NCBI GenBank assembly: GCA_024403455.1
Contig: JAKSRR010000017.1
Span: forward strand, 1-64,000
Source of the DNA: Lachnospiraceae bacterium
GTDB lineage: Bacteria > Bacillota > Clostridia > Lachnospirales > Lachnospiraceae
Reading direction: 5' to 3'
DNA: 64,000 bases
Part shown: positions 1 to 8,018 of the stretch, one piece after another
Numbering within the stretch: position 1 is the stretch's first letter
Layout of the letters: every line of letters starts with the position of its first letter
Program-made: the position numbers and the translations under genes
Notes under the pieces: generated by a model
What the model was told of the DNA's origin: nothing
Database searches by the model: none
What the model saw: only the letters and a program-made list of their open reading frames with translations

Positions 1-38
1 AAATCTATTGCCAATTGTTTTACTAAAATCTCGTTCAT
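1..38 (-). CDS. 5' end of an unidentified gene (partial)
   Basis: A minus-strand ATG at 36-38 opens a frame running off the left edge (Met-Asn-Glu-Ile-Leu-Val-Lys-Gln-Leu-Ala-Ile-Asp). It is preceded by a purine-rich ribosome binding site (GAGAGGAT) at normal spacing, which supports a real start. Twelve residues are too few for a functional call. It points the same way as its neighbours. Confidence 0.5.
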   Translation of the reverse strand, partial: MNEILVKQLAID

Positions 39-146
39 CTTGTATCCTCTCTTTTCACCGTAGCATCTTAAACATTCCTCAATATAAATGATAAGGACTC
101 TTTAATTTAATAATTTATGACAAAGTATATTTCTCTTTTATGATGC

Positions 147-170
147 CTATTTATTGGCAATGGCAGCCTG
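147..170 (-). pseudogene. Possible remnant of a ppdK 3' end
   Basis: Read on the minus strand, this encodes Gln-Ala-Ala-Ile-Ala-Asn-Lys followed by a stop. These are exactly the last seven residues and stop position of the intact ppdK that ends at 2084. Codons differ mostly at third positions, and similarity fades just upstream (170-180). It may be a decayed duplicate or a boundary left when the BRO/Nudix module was inserted beside ppdK. The match is short and chance cannot be excluded. Confidence 0.35.
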
Positions 171-289
171 TGGAGTGCTCCAAAGAGGGAGTGGCTATCG
201 TTGGAATAACTATGGTTGTTTTACTATGAAATCCATAAAGAATATGGCAAGAATAGACTTAATAAAGCCACTTATTCTGCAAATATACA

Positions 290-964
290 CTAATTCTTAT
301 TTATGTCCGACACAATATGTAACACCCTGTCACTATCAACTATCTCCGCTAATCTTTCTTTCAAAAATGATGGTTTTATATTATATTGGTCGATATTCTC
401 AAGTGGAATCCACTTCATCCGCTCTGCAGCTCCCATAGAATTGATTGAATTACTGTTAAGACTTGTATTTCCTTTACTTTTCATTACATAGTAAAATTCA
501 ATACAATGGCAATTCAGTCCATCTATATTTCCACCATGACCATCAAAGAAATTTTCTACAATAACAGCTAAATGGTCCACTTCATACGGCACACCAGTTT
601 CTTCGTATACTTCTCTTTTAATACACTCCTCTGATGATTCACCCAAATGCACGCCACCGCCGACTGTATAAAAATAATCTATGGTATCATCAGTAATAAA
701 CAAAACTTTTCCTTCTTCTGCAATGATTGCCCCAGCACGATATCGAAACCAATTTTTTCCACTTACAAAGCAGCAGTCCTTGCTACGTAATCCTATTTGA
801 TATGCTAAAAGGCGCAAGAAATACTCTGGAATTCTTCTATGGCCTAACTCCCAATCTGTAATCGTCGGATAGGGTATCTCATATTCAATTGCAAAATCCT
901 TTCTGGTCATTCCTGTACTTTCACGAAGACTAACTAGATAATCTCTTTTCTCATCACGTTCCAT
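290..964 (-). CDS. XRE-type helix-turn-helix / Nudix hydrolase fusion protein
   Basis: A 224-residue protein with two domains. Residues about 1-58 form an XRE/Cro-like helix-turn-helix of the kind common in Clostridia (MTRKDFAIEYEIPYPTITDW segment). Residues about 70-200 are a Nudix domain with a complete Nudix box at 103-125 (G103, E109, REVYEE at 117-122, G124), so the metal-binding hydrolase site looks intact. Nudix enzymes cleave nucleoside diphosphates linked to another group; the substrate here is unknown. The start lies 2 nt after the stop of the upstream BRO gene, so the two are almost certainly co-transcribed. The order HTH-Nudix is the reverse of NrtR (Nudix then winged helix). The protein may be a ligand-sensing regulator, possibly of its own operon; this is inference. 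Confidence 0.8.
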   Translation of the reverse strand: MERDEKRDYLVSLRESTGMTRKDFAIEYEIPYPTITDWELGHRRIPEYFLRLLAYQIGLRSKDCCFVSGKNWFRYRAGAIIAEEGKVLFITDDTIDYFYTVGGGVHLGESSEECIKREVYEETGVPYEVDHLAVIVENFFDGHGGNIDGLNCHCIEFYYVMKSKGNTSLNSNSINSMGAAERMKWIPLENIDQYNIKPSFLKERLAEIVDSDRVLHIVSDINKN

Positions 965-966
965 AA

Positions 967-1851
967 CTAGTCCTCTTTCTTTTCCTCTACCATGCGAGCA
1001 CTGGTTTCTATCATATCTGTTACTAAATGGTTTAGTTCTGAAGCTTTCTTTGATGTTATCACCGAAACTCCTGTTGTAGCTTCGATACTGTCCTTTGCCG
1101 CCTTTGCAGCAGCACCACCAGCATGTGTAACCTGTTTACTTTCCTCGAATCCAATTGGCTTCTGTTGTTTTGAAATCTCAGTAGTCGCCGCCTCAGCCAC
1201 CATATTCAGTGCAAGCTCTAATGTGCTCATATTATCCCTAAGACTTTCCTTTTTAAGTCCTTTTAATTCTTTATATTGTCTAGTAGTCATCCCACTCCAT
1301 GCTTTGGTAAGTTCATCTGTTAAAATAGCATACTCAGTTCCCTTTTCAATACCTCTTGCTCTCCACTCATCCGTCAATTCCTTACGAACACTAATTGATT
1401 GTAAACGCTGATTAATCCATTCTCTAGAGTATCCTTGCCTCTCATATGTAGCTATCAATCGTTCAGCAATAAGCTCAGGATCTAAAGTCTCATCAATTCT
1501 CTCACGACCAACTTCTGCTAACCAAAGTTTAATTGGTTCAGCTTTCTTAGATGGAATAGATTGGATAATACGAAGAAGTTCCTCTGTTGTTGCAACATCA
1601 GTAGCATATTTTTTACCATCTTTTGGTGACTTTAATTTCAGTTGGTTACAATTTGTAACCAACTGATTTCCTTCTTCGACCATTCTCAATTTCGTAACCT
1701 TCCAATAATTACGAGCTGCGTCATAATCTTGTGCTTCTACCAATACAGCTATTACGTCAATTATTGAAAAATACCACTCTTCTTTCTCTCTATCCCACGC
1801 TGTTCTAATCTTTTGATTTTCAAATAATTGGATTTTTTCCTGTTCACTCAT
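967..1851 (-). CDS. BRO-N domain / DinD-like protein
   Basis: A 294-residue protein. Residues about 8-110 resemble the BRO-N (phage antirepressor-like) domain, beginning with W-D-R-E-K-E-E-W-Y-F-S and an IIDVIAVL stretch. The following segment (IIQSIPSKKAEPIKLWLAEV, then GRERIDETLDPE and a WINQRL motif) is typical of the DinD-like proteins found in prophages and islands. The C-terminal 60 residues are Ala/Thr/Lys rich and probably flexible. Its ATG has a very strong ribosome binding site (AGGAGG, 8-9 nt upstream). It is the first gene of a two-gene unit with the XRE-Nudix gene. BRO-N proteins bind nucleic acid or antagonise repressors; the exact role here is unknown. No phage structural or integrase genes accompany it. 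Confidence 0.8.
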   Translation of the reverse strand: MSEQEKIQLFENQKIRTAWDREKEEWYFSIIDVIAVLVEAQDYDAARNYWKVTKLRMVEEGNQLVTNCNQLKLKSPKDGKKYATDVATTEELLRIIQSIPSKKAEPIKLWLAEVGRERIDETLDPELIAERLIATYERQGYSREWINQRLQSISVRKELTDEWRARGIEKGTEYAILTDELTKAWSGMTTRQYKELKGLKKESLRDNMSTLELALNMVAEAATTEISKQQKPIGFEESKQVTHAGGAAAKAAKDSIEATTGVSVITSKKASELNHLVTDMIETSARMVEEKKED

Positions 1852-1875
1852 TATAATATCCTCCTCTTATTTGTT

Positions 1876-1922
1876 TATGCATTGCATACCTGCATTGTAT
1901 TCTTATGCAATGCATATGTCAA
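1876..1922 (-). promoter_or_regulatory. Sigma-A promoter with two palindromic operators for the BRO/Nudix operon
   Basis: On the minus strand, -35 TTGACA (1917-1922, consensus) and -10 TACAAT (1894-1899) are separated by exactly 17 nt. Two 13-bp near-perfect palindromes, TATGCAATGCATA (1904-1916) and TATGCATTGCATA (1876-1888) as read on the plus strand, are reverse complements of each other and 28 bp apart. One fills the -35/-10 spacer and the other covers the expected start site. A partial third copy overlaps the -10 box. This is the layout of a repressed promoter; the repressor is not identified, though the XRE domain of the operon's second gene is a candidate. Confidence 0.8.
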
Positions 1923-1995
1923 TAGTAAGAATCATAATTTACAGCTTACGATAGTTTTTTCCATTTTCCACATATCTTCTAAAGATTGTTCACTC

Positions 1996-2040
1996 AAAAA
2001 AAGAACTCTGTTCCAACCATTATGGTTAAAACAGAGTTCC
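1996..2040 (-). terminator. Rho-independent terminator of ppdK
   Basis: Minus-strand hairpin with arms GAACTCTGTT and AACAGAGTTC (2030-2039 and 2003-2012), an inner AACC/GGTT extension, and a following run of seven T (1996-2002). It lies 44 nt past the ppdK stop. Confidence 0.9.
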
Positions 2041-2083
2041 CATAATTCATATTAGTTTCGCAACTTTTATGCCAAGGATAGCA

Positions 2084-4711
2084 TTACTTATTAGCGATAG
2101 CAGCCTGGGCTGCAGCAAGTCTAGCGATCGGTACACGATAAGGTGAGCAAGATACATAATCAAGACCAATCTTATGGCAGAACTCAACGGAAGAAGGATC
2201 TCCACCATGCTCGCCACAGATACCGCAGTGCAGAGCAGGACGAATGCCCTTACCCTTTTCGATTGCGATTTCCATAAGCTGACCTACACCAGACTGATCA
2301 AGCTTAGCAAATGGATCGTTTTCGAAAATCTTTGCCTTGTAGTATGCTTCTAAGAACTTACCAGCATCATCACGGGAGAATCCATAGGTCATCTGTGTTA
2401 AATCGTTGGTACCGAAGCAGAAGAACTCAGCTTCCTTTGCAATCTCATCAGCAGTAAGTGCTGCACGAGGAATCTCAATCATGGTACCGATTTCGTACTT
2501 AAGATTAACACCAGCAGCTACTACTTCTGCAGCAGCGGTCTCCATAACGATATTCTTAACAAACTTGAACTCTTTAACATCACCAGTAAGAGGAATCATG
2601 ATTTCAGGCTTAACTTCCCAATCAATATGCTCCTTCTGTACCTTGATTGCTGCACGGATAATCGCTCTAGCCTGCATTACAGCGATTTCAGGATAGGTAA
2701 CAGTCAGACGGCATCCTCTGTGACCCATCATAGGGTTGAACTCTTTTAAGTTCTCGATAATAGCTTCGATTTCTTCTACAGTCTTTCCTTTTACTCTAGC
2801 AAGCTTTTCGATATCTGCTGGATCAGTAGGAACGAACTCATGTAACGGAGGATCAAGGAAACGAATGGTAACAGGGTTACCCTCCATTGCAAGATAAAGC
2901 TGTTCAAAGTCATTCTGCTGAAGAGGAAGAATCTTTGCAAGTGCTTCTTCTCTTTCTTCAACGGTATCAGAGCAAATCATCTCACGGAATGCATCGATAC
3001 GATTGCCTTCGAAGAACATGTGCTCTGTACGGCAAAGACCAATACCTTCTGCACCGAGTTCTCTAGCCTTCTTTGCATCATGAGGTGTATCTGCATTCGT
3101 ACGAACCTTTAATCTTCTGAACTTATCAGCCCAAGCCATGATTCTACCGAACTCACCTGCGATGGTAGCTTCAACAGTTCTGATAGCTCCATCATAGATA
3201 TTACCGGAAGTACCATCGAAGGAAATAACATCACCTTCGTGATATACCTTACCACCAAGCTTGAATTCCTTCTTAGCTTCATTCATCTGCATTTCAGAGC
3301 ATCCGGATACGCAGCAGGAACCCATACCACGAGCAACTACGGCTGCATGAGAAGTCATACCACCACGAGCAGTTAAGATACCCTGTGCGCACTTCATACC
3401 TTCAATATCTTCAGGAGAAGTTTCAAGTCTTACAAGAACAACCTTCTCACCTCTCTGGGACCACTCTTTTGCATCTTCTGCAGTAAATACAATCTTACCG
3501 CAAGCTGCACCAGGTGCTGCACCAAGTGCTTTACCAATAACGGTTGCTCTAGCAAGTGCATTCTTGTCAAACTGAGGATGTAATAAGGTATCCAAGTTAC
3601 GAGGATCAATCATTGCTACTGCTTCTTCCTCAGATCTCATACCTTCATCTACAAGATCGCAGGCAATCTTAAGAGCTGCCTGTGCGGTTCTCTTACCATT
3701 TCTGGTCTGTAACATATAAAGCTTTCCGTGCTCAACAGTAAACTCCATATCCTGCATATCACGATAATGCTTTTCGAGATTCGCACATACATCCTGGAAC
3801 TGCTTAAATGCTTCAGGGAACTTCTCTTCCATCTCAGCAATCTTCATAGGTGTACGAACACCTGCTACTACGTCCTCACCCTGTGCGTTGGTTAAGAATT
3901 CACCAAAGAGTCCCTTTTCACCGGTTGCAGGGTTTCTGGTAAAGGCAACACCAGTACCGCAATCATCACCCATGTTACCAAATGCCATGGACTGTACGTT
4001 TACAGCGGTACCCCAGGAATAAGGGATATCATTATCACGACGATATACATTTGCACGAGGATTATCCCAAGATCTAAATACAGCCTTGATAGCACCCATA
4101 AGCTGTTCCTTAGGATCAGCCGGGAAATCTTCACCAATCTTGCTCTTATACTCTGCCTTGAACTGATTTGCAAGTTCCTTAAGATCTTCTGCAGTCAACT
4201 CTACGTCAAGGGTTACGCCCTTCTTTTTCTTCATCTCGTCGATAAGTTCTTCAAAATACTTCTTACCAACTTCCATAACTACGTCAGAGTACATCTGGAT
4301 GAATCTTCTGTAGCAGTCATAAGCCCAACGAGGATTACCAGACTTCTTAGAAAGAACTTCTACTACATCTTCATTCAGACCAAGGTTTAAGATAGTATCC
4401 ATCATACCAGGCATGGAAGCTCTTGCACCGCTTCGTACAGATACAAGAAGAGGATTCTCCTGATCACCGAATTTCTTACCGGTAATCTCTTCCATTTTTT
4501 CAATATATTCCATAATCTGTGCCTGAATCTCAGCATTAATCTGACGACCATCTTCATAATACTGGGTACAAGCTTCTGTTGTAATGGTGAAACCCTGTGG
4601 TACAGGAAGACCAAGATTAGTCATTTCTGCAAGGTTTGCACCCTTACCCCCGAGAAGTTCGCGCATGCTTGCTTCGCCTTCACTGAACAAATACACCCAT
4701 TTTTTTGCCAT
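2084..4711 (-). CDS. ppdK: Pyruvate, phosphate dikinase
   Basis: 875 residues, the usual bacterial PPDK length. It interconverts pyruvate, ATP and phosphate with phosphoenolpyruvate, AMP and diphosphate; in anaerobes it often works as a glycolytic or gluconeogenic step in the cytoplasm. Visible parts are an N-terminal ATP-grasp domain (KKWVYLF...GGKGANLAEM at 1-30), the central phosphohistidine domain with catalytic His455 in GGMTSHAAVVARG, and a C-terminal TIM barrel with the LHCGICGEHGG motif that carries the catalytic Cys near residue 831. The start was set at the ATG at 4709-4711 (MAKKWVYLF) because AAGGAG sits at correct spacing; an upstream in-frame ATG at 4762 lacks one. It is a single-gene unit between two terminators. 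Confidence 0.97.
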   Translation of the reverse strand: MAKKWVYLFSEGEASMRELLGGKGANLAEMTNLGLPVPQGFTITTEACTQYYEDGRQINAEIQAQIMEYIEKMEEITGKKFGDQENPLLVSVRSGARASMPGMMDTILNLGLNEDVVEVLSKKSGNPRWAYDCYRRFIQMYSDVVMEVGKKYFEELIDEMKKKKGVTLDVELTAEDLKELANQFKAEYKSKIGEDFPADPKEQLMGAIKAVFRSWDNPRANVYRRDNDIPYSWGTAVNVQSMAFGNMGDDCGTGVAFTRNPATGEKGLFGEFLTNAQGEDVVAGVRTPMKIAEMEEKFPEAFKQFQDVCANLEKHYRDMQDMEFTVEHGKLYMLQTRNGKRTAQAALKIACDLVDEGMRSEEEAVAMIDPRNLDTLLHPQFDKNALARATVIGKALGAAPGAACGKIVFTAEDAKEWSQRGEKVVLVRLETSPEDIEGMKCAQGILTARGGMTSHAAVVARGMGSCCVSGCSEMQMNEAKKEFKLGGKVYHEGDVISFDGTSGNIYDGAIRTVEATIAGEFGRIMAWADKFRRLKVRTNADTPHDAKKARELGAEGIGLCRTEHMFFEGNRIDAFREMICSDTVEEREEALAKILPLQQNDFEQLYLAMEGNPVTIRFLDPPLHEFVPTDPADIEKLARVKGKTVEEIEAIIENLKEFNPMMGHRGCRLTVTYPEIAVMQARAIIRAAIKVQKEHIDWEVKPEIMIPLTGDVKEFKFVKNIVMETAAAEVVAAGVNLKYEIGTMIEIPRAALTADEIAKEAEFFCFGTNDLTQMTYGFSRDDAGKFLEAYYKAKIFENDPFAKLDQSGVGQLMEIAIEKGKGIRPALHCGICGEHGGDPSSVEFCHKIGLDYVSCSPYRVPIARLAAAQAAIANK

Positions 4712-4816
4712 TATCTTTCTCCTTTTTAAGAATTTCGGGCAGAAATACCTATAATGCCCCACTATTTTTCTATTCTAACACACTTTTTATTGATATGCAC
4801 GATATATTTTGTGATT

Positions 4817-4845
4817 TTTATAATTTTTCTGTGAATTTTGCACAA
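4817..4845 (-). promoter_or_regulatory. Candidate promoter of ppdK
   Basis: Minus strand: TTGTGC (4840-4845), 17-nt spacer, TATAAA (4817-4822), placed just after the glyS terminator and giving a leader of about 100 nt. The -35 is a weak match and the region is AT rich, so the call is tentative. Confidence 0.4.
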
Positions 4846-4869
4846 AAACAAACCGACAATTCTTCACCA

Positions 4870-4898
4870 AAAAATCCCCACCCGAAAAGGTGGGGATC
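4870..4898 (-). terminator. Rho-independent terminator of glyS
   Basis: Minus-strand hairpin ATCCCCACC / GGTGGGGAT with a short loop and a T-run (4871-4875), starting 16 nt after the glyS stop. Confidence 0.9.
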
Positions 4899-4913
4899 CT
4901 GTTACCAAGTTTT

Positions 4914-6302
4914 TTAGAATGTGAACTTATCTGCAAACCATGCATCTAACTCATCAATGGAAACACGAACCTGTTCCATAGAGTCACGCATACGAATAGT
5001 AACACAGTTATCTGTCTCAGAATCAAAGTCATAAGTGATGCAGAAAGGAGTACCGATTTCATCCTGACGACGATATCTCTTACCGATATTTCCACGATCA
5101 TCAAATTCGCAGTAATATTTCTTAGATAACTTCTGGAAGATCTTCTCAGCACCTTCGTTTAACTTCTTGGATAAAGGAAGTACACCAATCTTCACAGGTG
5201 CAAGGGCAGGATGGAAACGCATTACGGTACGCATATCACCATCGCCAAGATCTTCTTCATCATATGCTGCACACATAAATGCAAGTACTACACGATCACA
5301 ACCAAGGGAAGGCTCAACTACATAAGGAACATATTTCTCATTCTTCTCATCATCATAGTAAGTCATATCCTGCTTACTTACATTCTGATGCTGGGTTAAA
5401 TCGTAGTCAGTTCTATCTGCGATACCCCAAAGCTCACCCCAACCGAAGGGGAATAAGAACTCAATATCCGTTGTACCCTTAGAATAGAAGCAAAGCTCTT
5501 CAGGACTATGGTCACGCAGTCTTATCTCATCTTCCTTAATACCAAGGGAAAGTAACCAGTCACGGCAGAAGCCTCTCCAGTACTGGAACCACTCTAAATC
5601 AGTTCCAGGCTCGCAGAAGAATTCAAGCTCCATCTGCTCAAACTCTCTGGTACGGAAGGTAAAGTTTCCGGGAGTTACTTCGTTACGGAAGGACTTACCA
5701 ATCTGGCCGATACCAAAAGGAAGTTTCTTTCTACTAGTACGCTGTACGTTCTTAAAGTTTACAAAGATACCCTGCGCTGTTTCGGGACGAAGGTATACGG
5801 TGCTCTTTGCATCTTCCGTTACACCCTGGAAGGTCTTAAACATTAAGTTAAACTGACGAATATCAGTGAAGTTATGCTTACCGCAGGTAGGGCAAGGAAT
5901 TGACTTCTCCTTGATAAAATTCATCATTTCTTCAGGACTCCATGCATCTACAGAAGTTTCTAATTCGATGCCGTTTTCCTTACAGAAATCTTCAATTACA
6001 TTATCAGCACGGAATCTTTCGTGGCATTCACGACAGTCCATAAGAGGATCAGAAAATCCACCAAGGTGACCAGATGCAACCCAAGTCTGAGGATTCATTA
6101 AAATTGCACAGTCAACACCTACGTTGTAGGGATTCTCCTGTACAAACTTCTGCCACCAAGCACGCTTAACATTGTTCTTCAGTTCAACACCGAGGTTACC
6201 GTAGTCCCAAGTATTTGCAAGACCACCATAAATCTCAGAACCTGCATAAACAAATCCACGTCCTTTTGCAAGTGCTACGATTTTGTCCATTGTTTTTTCC
6301 AT
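4914..6302 (-). CDS. glyS: Glycyl-tRNA synthetase, single-chain class II type
   Basis: 462 residues; charges tRNA-Gly with glycine using ATP. This is the homodimeric bacterial/archaeal/eukaryotic-like type, not the alpha2beta2 GlyQ/GlyS form. The N-terminus ([19 protein letters not shown]) is characteristic. Class II motif 2 appears as [19 protein letters not shown], and motif 3 lies around [14 protein letters not shown]. The C-terminal anticodon-binding domain ([12 protein letters not shown]...) runs to the end. Two zinc-type Cys pairs occur around residues 90-140 (CRECH, CPTCGKH). The ATG at 6302 has AAGGAG 10 nt upstream. It has its own promoter and terminator. Older annotation systems may call the same protein glyQS. 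Confidence 0.96.
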   Translation of the reverse strand: MEKTMDKIVALAKGRGFVYAGSEIYGGLANTWDYGNLGVELKNNVKRAWWQKFVQENPYNVGVDCAILMNPQTWVASGHLGGFSDPLMDCRECHERFRADNVIEDFCKENGIELETSVDAWSPEEMMNFIKEKSIPCPTCGKHNFTDIRQFNLMFKTFQGVTEDAKSTVYLRPETAQGIFVNFKNVQRTSRKKLPFGIGQIGKSFRNEVTPGNFTFRTREFEQMELEFFCEPGTDLEWFQYWRGFCRDWLLSLGIKEDEIRLRDHSPEELCFYSKGTTDIEFLFPFGWGELWGIADRTDYDLTQHQNVSKQDMTYYDDEKNEKYVPYVVEPSLGCDRVVLAFMCAAYDEEDLGDGDMRTVMRFHPALAPVKIGVLPLSKKLNEGAEKIFQKLSKKYYCEFDDRGNIGKRYRRQDEIGTPFCITYDFDSETDNCVTIRMRDSMEQVRVSIDELDAWFADKFTF

Positions 6303-6400
6303 AATAAGTACTCTCCTTTTCGGAACCCTTGCCCCCGCCGTTGTGAGGAGTATTCCATATTTATTTAAAGCGCGGAAAAACGCTTTATTTCAACTAACAT

Positions 6401-6429
6401 ATCATAAAACAAGCAAGAAAAATTGACAA
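6401..6429 (-). promoter_or_regulatory. Sigma-A promoter of glyS
   Basis: Minus strand: TTGTCA (6424-6429), 17-nt spacer, TATGAT (6401-6406), beginning 11 nt past the recO stop. The roughly 90-nt leader contains a small AAAGCG/CGCTTT hairpin (6367-6386). No T-box sequence is visible. Confidence 0.6.
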
Positions 6430-6439
6430 GCAAAACCCT

Positions 6440-7087
6440 TTATAAAAATGGTTCCAGCATTTCTTCACTTTTAAAGGTATGCTGCCAGAGTCTTGCCTTC
6501 TCACGGTCGATAATCAGTTTCAGCTGATGCTTTGCCTCAGGTACCAGAGTGAAAGAAAACAATTTTTCCGGTTCTGTGGCCAATATAAACTGTTCTGCGT
6601 ACTTTGTTGCTGGAAGTAAATCTATTCTCTCTGATTTCTTGTACTCTCCCATAAGTCCCATCACCTTCAGTTCGTACACGAGTTTAATAAGACTTTTTTC
6701 CATCTGCCCTGACGTACATTTTTTTAATGCTAGATATAATGTCTTCAGCAGTTCTTTCTCCGGAATATTTTCTCTGGTATTGAACTGCGCTACTTCCAGA
6801 AAATACATGCCATACAAAGTCGCCTCAAAATCATTCCTAAGTTCAATAAAGAAGTCTGTAATATTGGCATCGGAAAGGGTATAAGCTTCTCTGCCGGGAT
6901 ACAGTTTAAAATCACCAAAACAAAAGAAATCCGTCGTGGCAGTCAGTTTTCCGCCCTGCCGTCTTGCACCTCTCGCAAAGGCAGTAATCCGTCCCCGATC
7001 CACGGTTAATATTTCCACCCGCCTGTCAAACTCCCCTATAGGGGTCTGCTTTAGGACCATTCCTTTTGTCAGAACAATATGATCCAA
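6440..7087 (-). CDS. recO: DNA repair protein RecO
   Basis: 215 residues. RecO mediates RecA loading and strand annealing in the RecFOR recombinational repair pathway. The N-terminal OB-fold is recognisable (KGMVLKQTPIGEFDRRVEIL, then GRITAFARGARR). The rest is the helical RecO C-terminal domain. It is shorter than the usual 240-260 residues and lacks the four-Cys zinc module many family members carry; no CxxC pair is present. It starts 2 nt after the era stop and is the last gene of the operon from the rhomboid-like gene. The era-recO pairing is common in Firmicutes and supports the call. Confidence 0.9.
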   Translation of the reverse strand: MDHIVLTKGMVLKQTPIGEFDRRVEILTVDRGRITAFARGARRQGGKLTATTDFFCFGDFKLYPGREAYTLSDANITDFFIELRNDFEATLYGMYFLEVAQFNTRENIPEKELLKTLYLALKKCTSGQMEKSLIKLVYELKVMGLMGEYKKSERIDLLPATKYAEQFILATEPEKLFSFTLVPEAKHQLKLIIDREKARLWQHTFKSEEMLEPFL

Positions 7088-7089
7088 GG

Positions 7090-8007
7090 TTATTTTTTCT
7101 CCTCGTCCTTATTGTATCCAAAGTTCTTAATTAAGAAGTCTGACTCACGCCAATCTTTTTTCACCTTAACAAACAGTTTCAGATTCGCTCTGCATTCTAA
7201 CATATCTTCAATTTCTACCCGGGCCAGGGAGCCAATCTTCTTTAACATATTGCCACCCTTACCAATGATGATTCCTTTATGGGAATCTCTTTCGCAAATG
7301 ATGGTTGCATCAATATCATAGATGCCCCCGCGCGCAGTTTCACGATAAACCATCTGATCGATAGCAACCGCAATACCGTGTGGAATTTCCTTGTCTAAAC
7401 TACGAAGTGCTTTCTCTCGAATGAGTTCCGCAGTAATTTGACGCATCGGCTGATCCGTCACGGTATCTTCATCATAGAAGAAGGGGCCAACCTCCAAATA
7501 CTTAAAGATATTCTCTAACAGTTCATCAACACCATTTCCCTTTAATGCACTAACAGGAATAATCTCTGCAAAATCCATTTCTTTGCGATAGGTATCAATA
7601 TAGGTTAGTAGTTCTGCTGGTTTTACTGTATCAATCTTGTTAATTACAAGAATCACGGGGGATTTTGCATTTTTCAGCATCTCGATAATATGCCTCTCCC
7701 CTTCACCAATATAATTGGTTGGTTCTACAAGCCAGAGCACAGCATCCACATCCTTCATGGACTGCTTTGCTACACCAACCATATAATCCCCAAGTTTATT
7801 CTTTGCTTTATGAATTCCTGGGGTATCTACAAAGACAATCTGTCCTCTCTCATCAGTAAATACCGTCTGGATGCGATTTCTTGTGGTTTGTGGCTTATTG
7901 GATGTAATTGCAATCTTCTGCCCAATGATTTTATTCATTAATGTTGACTTACCAACGTTGGGTCTTCCAATAATGGCGCAAAAGCCAGATTTCTTTTCTT
8001 CCATCAC
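7090..8007 (-). CDS. era: GTPase Era
   Basis: 305 residues. Era is an essential GTPase that binds the 3' end of 16S rRNA and assists 30S subunit assembly. The G domain shows G1 GRPNVGKST (14-22), G3 DTPG and G4 NKID. The C-terminal KH RNA-binding domain contains the GKGGNMLKKIG loop. The length is normal. It is followed after 2 nt by recO and preceded by the M16 peptidase gene (11-nt gap), so it belongs to the same operon. Confidence 0.97.
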   Translation of the reverse strand: MMEEKKSGFCAIIGRPNVGKSTLMNKIIGQKIAITSNKPQTTRNRIQTVFTDERGQIVFVDTPGIHKAKNKLGDYMVGVAKQSMKDVDAVLWLVEPTNYIGEGERHIIEMLKNAKSPVILVINKIDTVKPAELLTYIDTYRKEMDFAEIIPVSALKGNGVDELLENIFKYLEVGPFFYDEDTVTDQPMRQITAELIREKALRSLDKEIPHGIAVAIDQMVYRETARGGIYDIDATIICERDSHKGIIIGKGGNMLKKIGSLARVEIEDMLECRANLKLFVKVKKDWRESDFLIKNFGYNKDEEKK

Positions 8008-8018
8008 AAATCTCCTGC

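Noticed and set aside
154..438. Plus-strand ORF at the left edge
   Set aside because: No ribosome site, poor composition, and it overlaps the XRE-Nudix gene on the other strand.
1876..1916. LexA/SOS box for the DinD-like gene
   Set aside because: The palindromes TATGCAWTGCATA do not fit the Gram-positive GAAC-N4-GTTC box.
6303..6400. Possible T-box leader before glyS
   Set aside because: The leader is under 100 nt and has no AGGGTGGNACCGCG-like sequence or antiterminator pairing; only a short hairpin is seen.
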